Of a stretch of 26,415 nucleotides of DNA, positions 23,938 to 26,415 are shown one piece after another. Position numbers and translations under genes: made by a program. Within the stretch, counting starts at the first letter, position 1; every line of letters starts with the position of its first letter. The stretch is taken from assembly GCA_910578965.1 (NCBI GenBank), contig CAJTSP010000025.1, forward strand, positions 1-26,415, given 5' to 3'. The notes under the pieces are model-generated. The model worked only from the letters and a program-made list of their open reading frames with translations. It had not been told where the DNA came from and did no database searches. Source of the DNA: an uncultured Oscillospiraceae bacterium. Lineage in GTDB: Bacteria > Bacillota > Clostridia > Oscillospirales > Ruminococcaceae.

Positions 23938-25062
23938 TCATCCTTCCCCCTGCCCCGCCGCGCGTTCCGGCTTCTCAAATACAAACCCGCTATAAGCATT
24001 TTCCAGCAGCTCCCTGGTATGCCCCCTATCGAGATACAGCCCTATTTCAGACCCCTGCCCGGCCATATCCTCAAGGATGCGGGCATATACAACCTCGCTC
24101 CCGTGGAACCCGTCCAAAAAGCACCCGTCCGTCATGCCCAGCCCCGAAACATCCAGATAATCGTAAAACTCAAAGCCGTACTGCTCAAAGAGGCGCCTGC
24201 AAACGGGAGGGATCTTGCCAAGGTACCCGTAATGCCCGCTTTGCTGCATGGCCTCGCATATGCTCGGGGCAAAGGGCGGGAGGAAACCGACCACATGGAT
24301 TCCCCTGCCGGCACAATACGCAAGCAGCCCGTCCAGTTGCGCAACCGTATCCGGGTCGATATCCTCGCCCCATTCAAACCTGCTGACCCCCCGGGAGATC
24401 CTTCTGAGGGTATCGGCAAACCCATAATCGGCAGACGAGGACGGGACCCGGTATACCGCCCCGTGATAGTAGCTCCCATCGTACATGAACCCCTCGCCCT
24501 TTACCCTGCCGTTAAACCCAATATGCTGCGGATAATTGCTAAGATCGGCAAAGCTCCATTTTTGCTCCAGCCAATCCCTTGCGATTGCGCCTAAAAGGGC
24601 AGCCGGCTCCCTGTCGATTTTTACGACCTGCCCCTCGTTGAGCGCCGATACCGTTTGATTCCATGCCCCGTTAAAAACCCATGCATCCAGGCCGATGATT
24701 ACGCACCTTGGGCTATACGTCAGGTTTTCGAGAAAATTCCTGTACTCGTCATAATTGCTGACAACAGCGCCCCCGCAATTATAAAAACCTCCATAAAAGC
24801 AAACGCCCTTGAACTGCATTACCCTGCTGGTCCCCAGCGAGATTATCGGGGCCCGGTAATAATTTGCGTTCAGAAGCTTATAATATGGCGTCTGCTCATT
24901 ATAGCCCAGCCCGATCATGCAAGCGGGGTTTTCCCTTTGCTTTTCGGCATTTTTTTCGATAGGGTCAAGCTCCCCCGTGCTTTTTATCACAAAATAAAAC
25001 AAGCCCGCAACCAAAAACACCGGGAGGAAAAAGGCTGTTATGTTCCGCACAAATTTTTTCAT
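23938..25062 (-). CDS. Membrane-anchored SGNH/DltD-like protein, partner of the MBOAT acyltransferase
   Basis: This 374-residue protein has an N-terminal membrane anchor (about residues 9-26, ITAFFLPVFLVAGLFYFVI) and an extracellular domain. ISLGTSRVMQF places the SGNH nucleophile at S79. A DGFHGSE motif near the C-terminus gives D317 and H320, spaced as in the Asp-x-x-His pair of SGNH esterases, DltD and AlgX/AlgJ. These proteins take part in O-acetylation or D-alanylation of extracellular glycans. The start ATG 25062 has AAAGGTG about 8 bases upstream. The preceding gene encodes the MBOAT partner, which strengthens the call. The acyl group and glycan acceptor cannot be identified here. Confidence 0.78.
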   Translation of the reverse strand: MKKFVRNITAFFLPVFLVAGLFYFVIKSTGELDPIEKNAEKQRENPACMIGLGYNEQTPYYKLLNANYYRAPIISLGTSRVMQFKGVCFYGGFYNCGGAVVSNYDEYRNFLENLTYSPRCVIIGLDAWVFNGAWNQTVSALNEGQVVKIDREPAALLGAIARDWLEQKWSFADLSNYPQHIGFNGRVKGEGFMYDGSYYHGAVYRVPSSSADYGFADTLRRISRGVSRFEWGEDIDPDTVAQLDGLLAYCAGRGIHVVGFLPPFAPSICEAMQQSGHYGYLGKIPPVCRRLFEQYGFEFYDYLDVSGLGMTDGCFLDGFHGSEVVYARILEDMAGQGSEIGLYLDRGHTRELLENAYSGFVFEKPERAAGQGEG

Positions 25063-25134
25063 TTCCGGGCACCTTTCAATCCTACTGGACGCACTGCTGT
25101 TTTGATTCGCTTGCCTTGCCGCCGCAGGGCCGTA

Positions 25135-26415
25135 TCAGAACTGGAAATATACAAACTGATCCGAGCCGGCCCCGTACAGCACCGCCAGGCCAATCATTGC
25201 AACAAGCGCATATTCACAAACAATTACAACGGCCCTTTTGGCCCGGTTTGCCTGGTTTGCATATTGGATCAGGTCTATTTTTAACGACAGGAAATCGTAA
25301 ACCCAAACAATCGCAACGGCCGCCAAGCTAAACAAAGCCCTTTCCCTTGAAATGCCGATATTGCTGTGAAGATACCCGTTTATGTCCGCTATGCCGCCAA
25401 AAGCATTTTTTATTATATAGATTGCATCGCCAAAACTTTCTGCCCTAAAAAACACCCATGCAACATTGCAAAAGGCAAACACAATCAGCCAGCGTATTGC
25501 CTTTGCAGCCGCTTTGCCGCTTTTATCCTTCTGCCCCGTCAGCCTCTCAAGGGCTTGGGCCGCTCCATGCATCCCGCCCCAAAAAACAAATGTCCAGTTA
25601 GCCCCGTGCCACAAGCCGCTTACCAAAAAGGTGGCCATCAGGTTGCAGTAACCTCTTATTTTTGAGCACCTGCTCCCTCCCAGGGGAATATACACATAAT
25701 CCCTAAACCATGTGGACAGGGATATATGCCAGCGGCTCCAAAATTCCCGGACCGAAAGCGCAAAATACGGGCTGCTGAAATTTTTTGTTAAATTGATCCC
25801 AAACAGCTTTGCCACCCCTATGGCAATATCCGAATACCCTGAAAAATCGCAGTAAATCTGTATGGTAAAAAAGAATATCGCTATACATAAATCCAGCGGG
25901 GTACAGCCCCTCAGCCCCGAATACGCCCTGTCTACATAAACCGACACGACATCTGCCACCGCGATCTTTTTAAAAAAGCCCCAGAGCATCTGCCTCGCCC
26001 CATACATTGCCAGGCCGCAGTCAAATCTTTTTACGGAATGGATCTGCGGCAAAAGATTATCGGTGCGCTCTATAGGCCCTGCCACGAGCTGCGGAAAAAA
26101 GGATATAAACGCCGCGTATGCCACAAAGTCCCGTTCGGCCTTTATCTTTCCCCTATAGACGTCTATTACATAGCTCAGCGTCTGGAAGGTATAGAACGAA
26201 ATCCCAACAGGCAGCAAAAGGCTCAGTGTTACAGGATGCAACTGTACAGAAAACAAACCGGCAACAGCCGCCGCCGTTTCACAAAAAAAGCCAAAATATT
26301 TAAATAAAAAAAGCAGCGATATGCAATAGGCAGCAAAGCCTATTACAATTTTTCTTTTACCCCCCCCCGACTTTTTTCTCAAGCAGAATCGCCGCAAAAT
26401 ATGATATTGCGGTTG
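25135..26415 (-). CDS. MBOAT-family O-acyltransferase (AlgI/DltB-like), 5' end outside the window
   Basis: The open frame runs off the right edge; 426 residues and the stop are present, and probably the first 40-70 residues are missing compared with usual lengths near 470. It is a polytopic membrane enzyme that passes acyl groups across the membrane to an extracellular glycan. Family hallmarks are LLPVGISFYTFQTLSYVIDVYRG, FISFFPQLVAGPIER, IYCDFSGYSDIAIGVAKLFG, FWSRWHISLSTWFRDYVYIPLGG and the putative catalytic histidine in VSGLWHGANWTFVFWG. About ten hydrophobic segments are visible. TTG 26397 is an in-frame codon but not a likely start. It is followed after 72 bases by the SGNH-like gene. 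Confidence 0.9.
   Translation of the reverse strand, partial: QPQYHILRRFCLRKKSGGGKRKIVIGFAAYCISLLFLFKYFGFFCETAAAVAGLFSVQLHPVTLSLLLPVGISFYTFQTLSYVIDVYRGKIKAERDFVAYAAFISFFPQLVAGPIERTDNLLPQIHSVKRFDCGLAMYGARQMLWGFFKKIAVADVVSVYVDRAYSGLRGCTPLDLCIAIFFFTIQIYCDFSGYSDIAIGVAKLFGINLTKNFSSPYFALSVREFWSRWHISLSTWFRDYVYIPLGGSRCSKIRGYCNLMATFLVSGLWHGANWTFVFWGGMHGAAQALERLTGQKDKSGKAAAKAIRWLIVFAFCNVAWVFFRAESFGDAIYIIKNAFGGIADINGYLHSNIGISRERALFSLAAVAIVWVYDFLSLKIDLIQYANQANRAKRAVVIVCEYALVAMIGLAVLYGAGSDQFVYFQF

Overview
This 26.4 kb window looks like chromosome of a high-GC member of the Clostridia (Firmicutes), probably of the Oscillospirales type. The reasons are Gram-positive gene orders (infC-rpmI-rplT; dprA-topA-trmFO; rnc-smc-ftsY), AGGAGG-type ribosome binding sites, an L20-type attenuated leader before infC, and a folate-dependent TrmFO. 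The lineage is an inference. Every gene except one XRE regulator is on the minus strand, so the window is read from right to left.

Right end (23.9-26.4 kb): an MBOAT O-acyltransferase cut by the window edge and a membrane-anchored SGNH/DltD-like protein, a pair typical of O-acylation of a surface or exported glycan. These genes look less GC-rich than the core genes to their left.

Centre (8.99-23.85 kb): a housekeeping block. A consensus promoter and an attenuator-bearing leader precede infC-rpmI-rplT, and infC appears to start at a non-canonical AUC. A tandem-hairpin terminator follows. Then come a TrmH/SpoU-type rRNA 2'-O-methyltransferase, dprA, topA, trmFO, plsX, rnc, smc, ftsY and an RdgB/HAM1 nucleotide pyrophosphatase. 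The acpP gene that often sits between plsX and rnc is absent; the gap instead holds two related hairpin elements with compensatory stem changes. The rnc-smc and smc-ftsY gaps also hold strong hairpins.

Left-centre (0.9-8.9 kb): a surface polysaccharide export operon of rfbC (dTDP-rhamnose pathway), a Wzm-like permease, a Wzt-like ATPase and two paralogous double-domain GT2 glycosyltransferases. Between the two glycosyltransferases sits a compact AT-rich type II restriction-modification pair: a PaeR7I/XhoI-family endonuclease overlapping a beta-class TSPPY methyltransferase. A strong terminator ends this operon near 0.93 kb.

Left end (1-820): an XRE-family repressor gene diverges from a gene of which only 26 codons lie inside the window. 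The 386-base gap holds three copies of one palindromic operator. One covers a perfect TTGACA-17-TATAAT promoter facing the divergent gene, and one covers a good promoter facing the regulator gene. This reads as a tightly repressed, autoregulated switch whose output gene lies just outside the window.

No tRNA, rRNA, CRISPR array or transposase was found.
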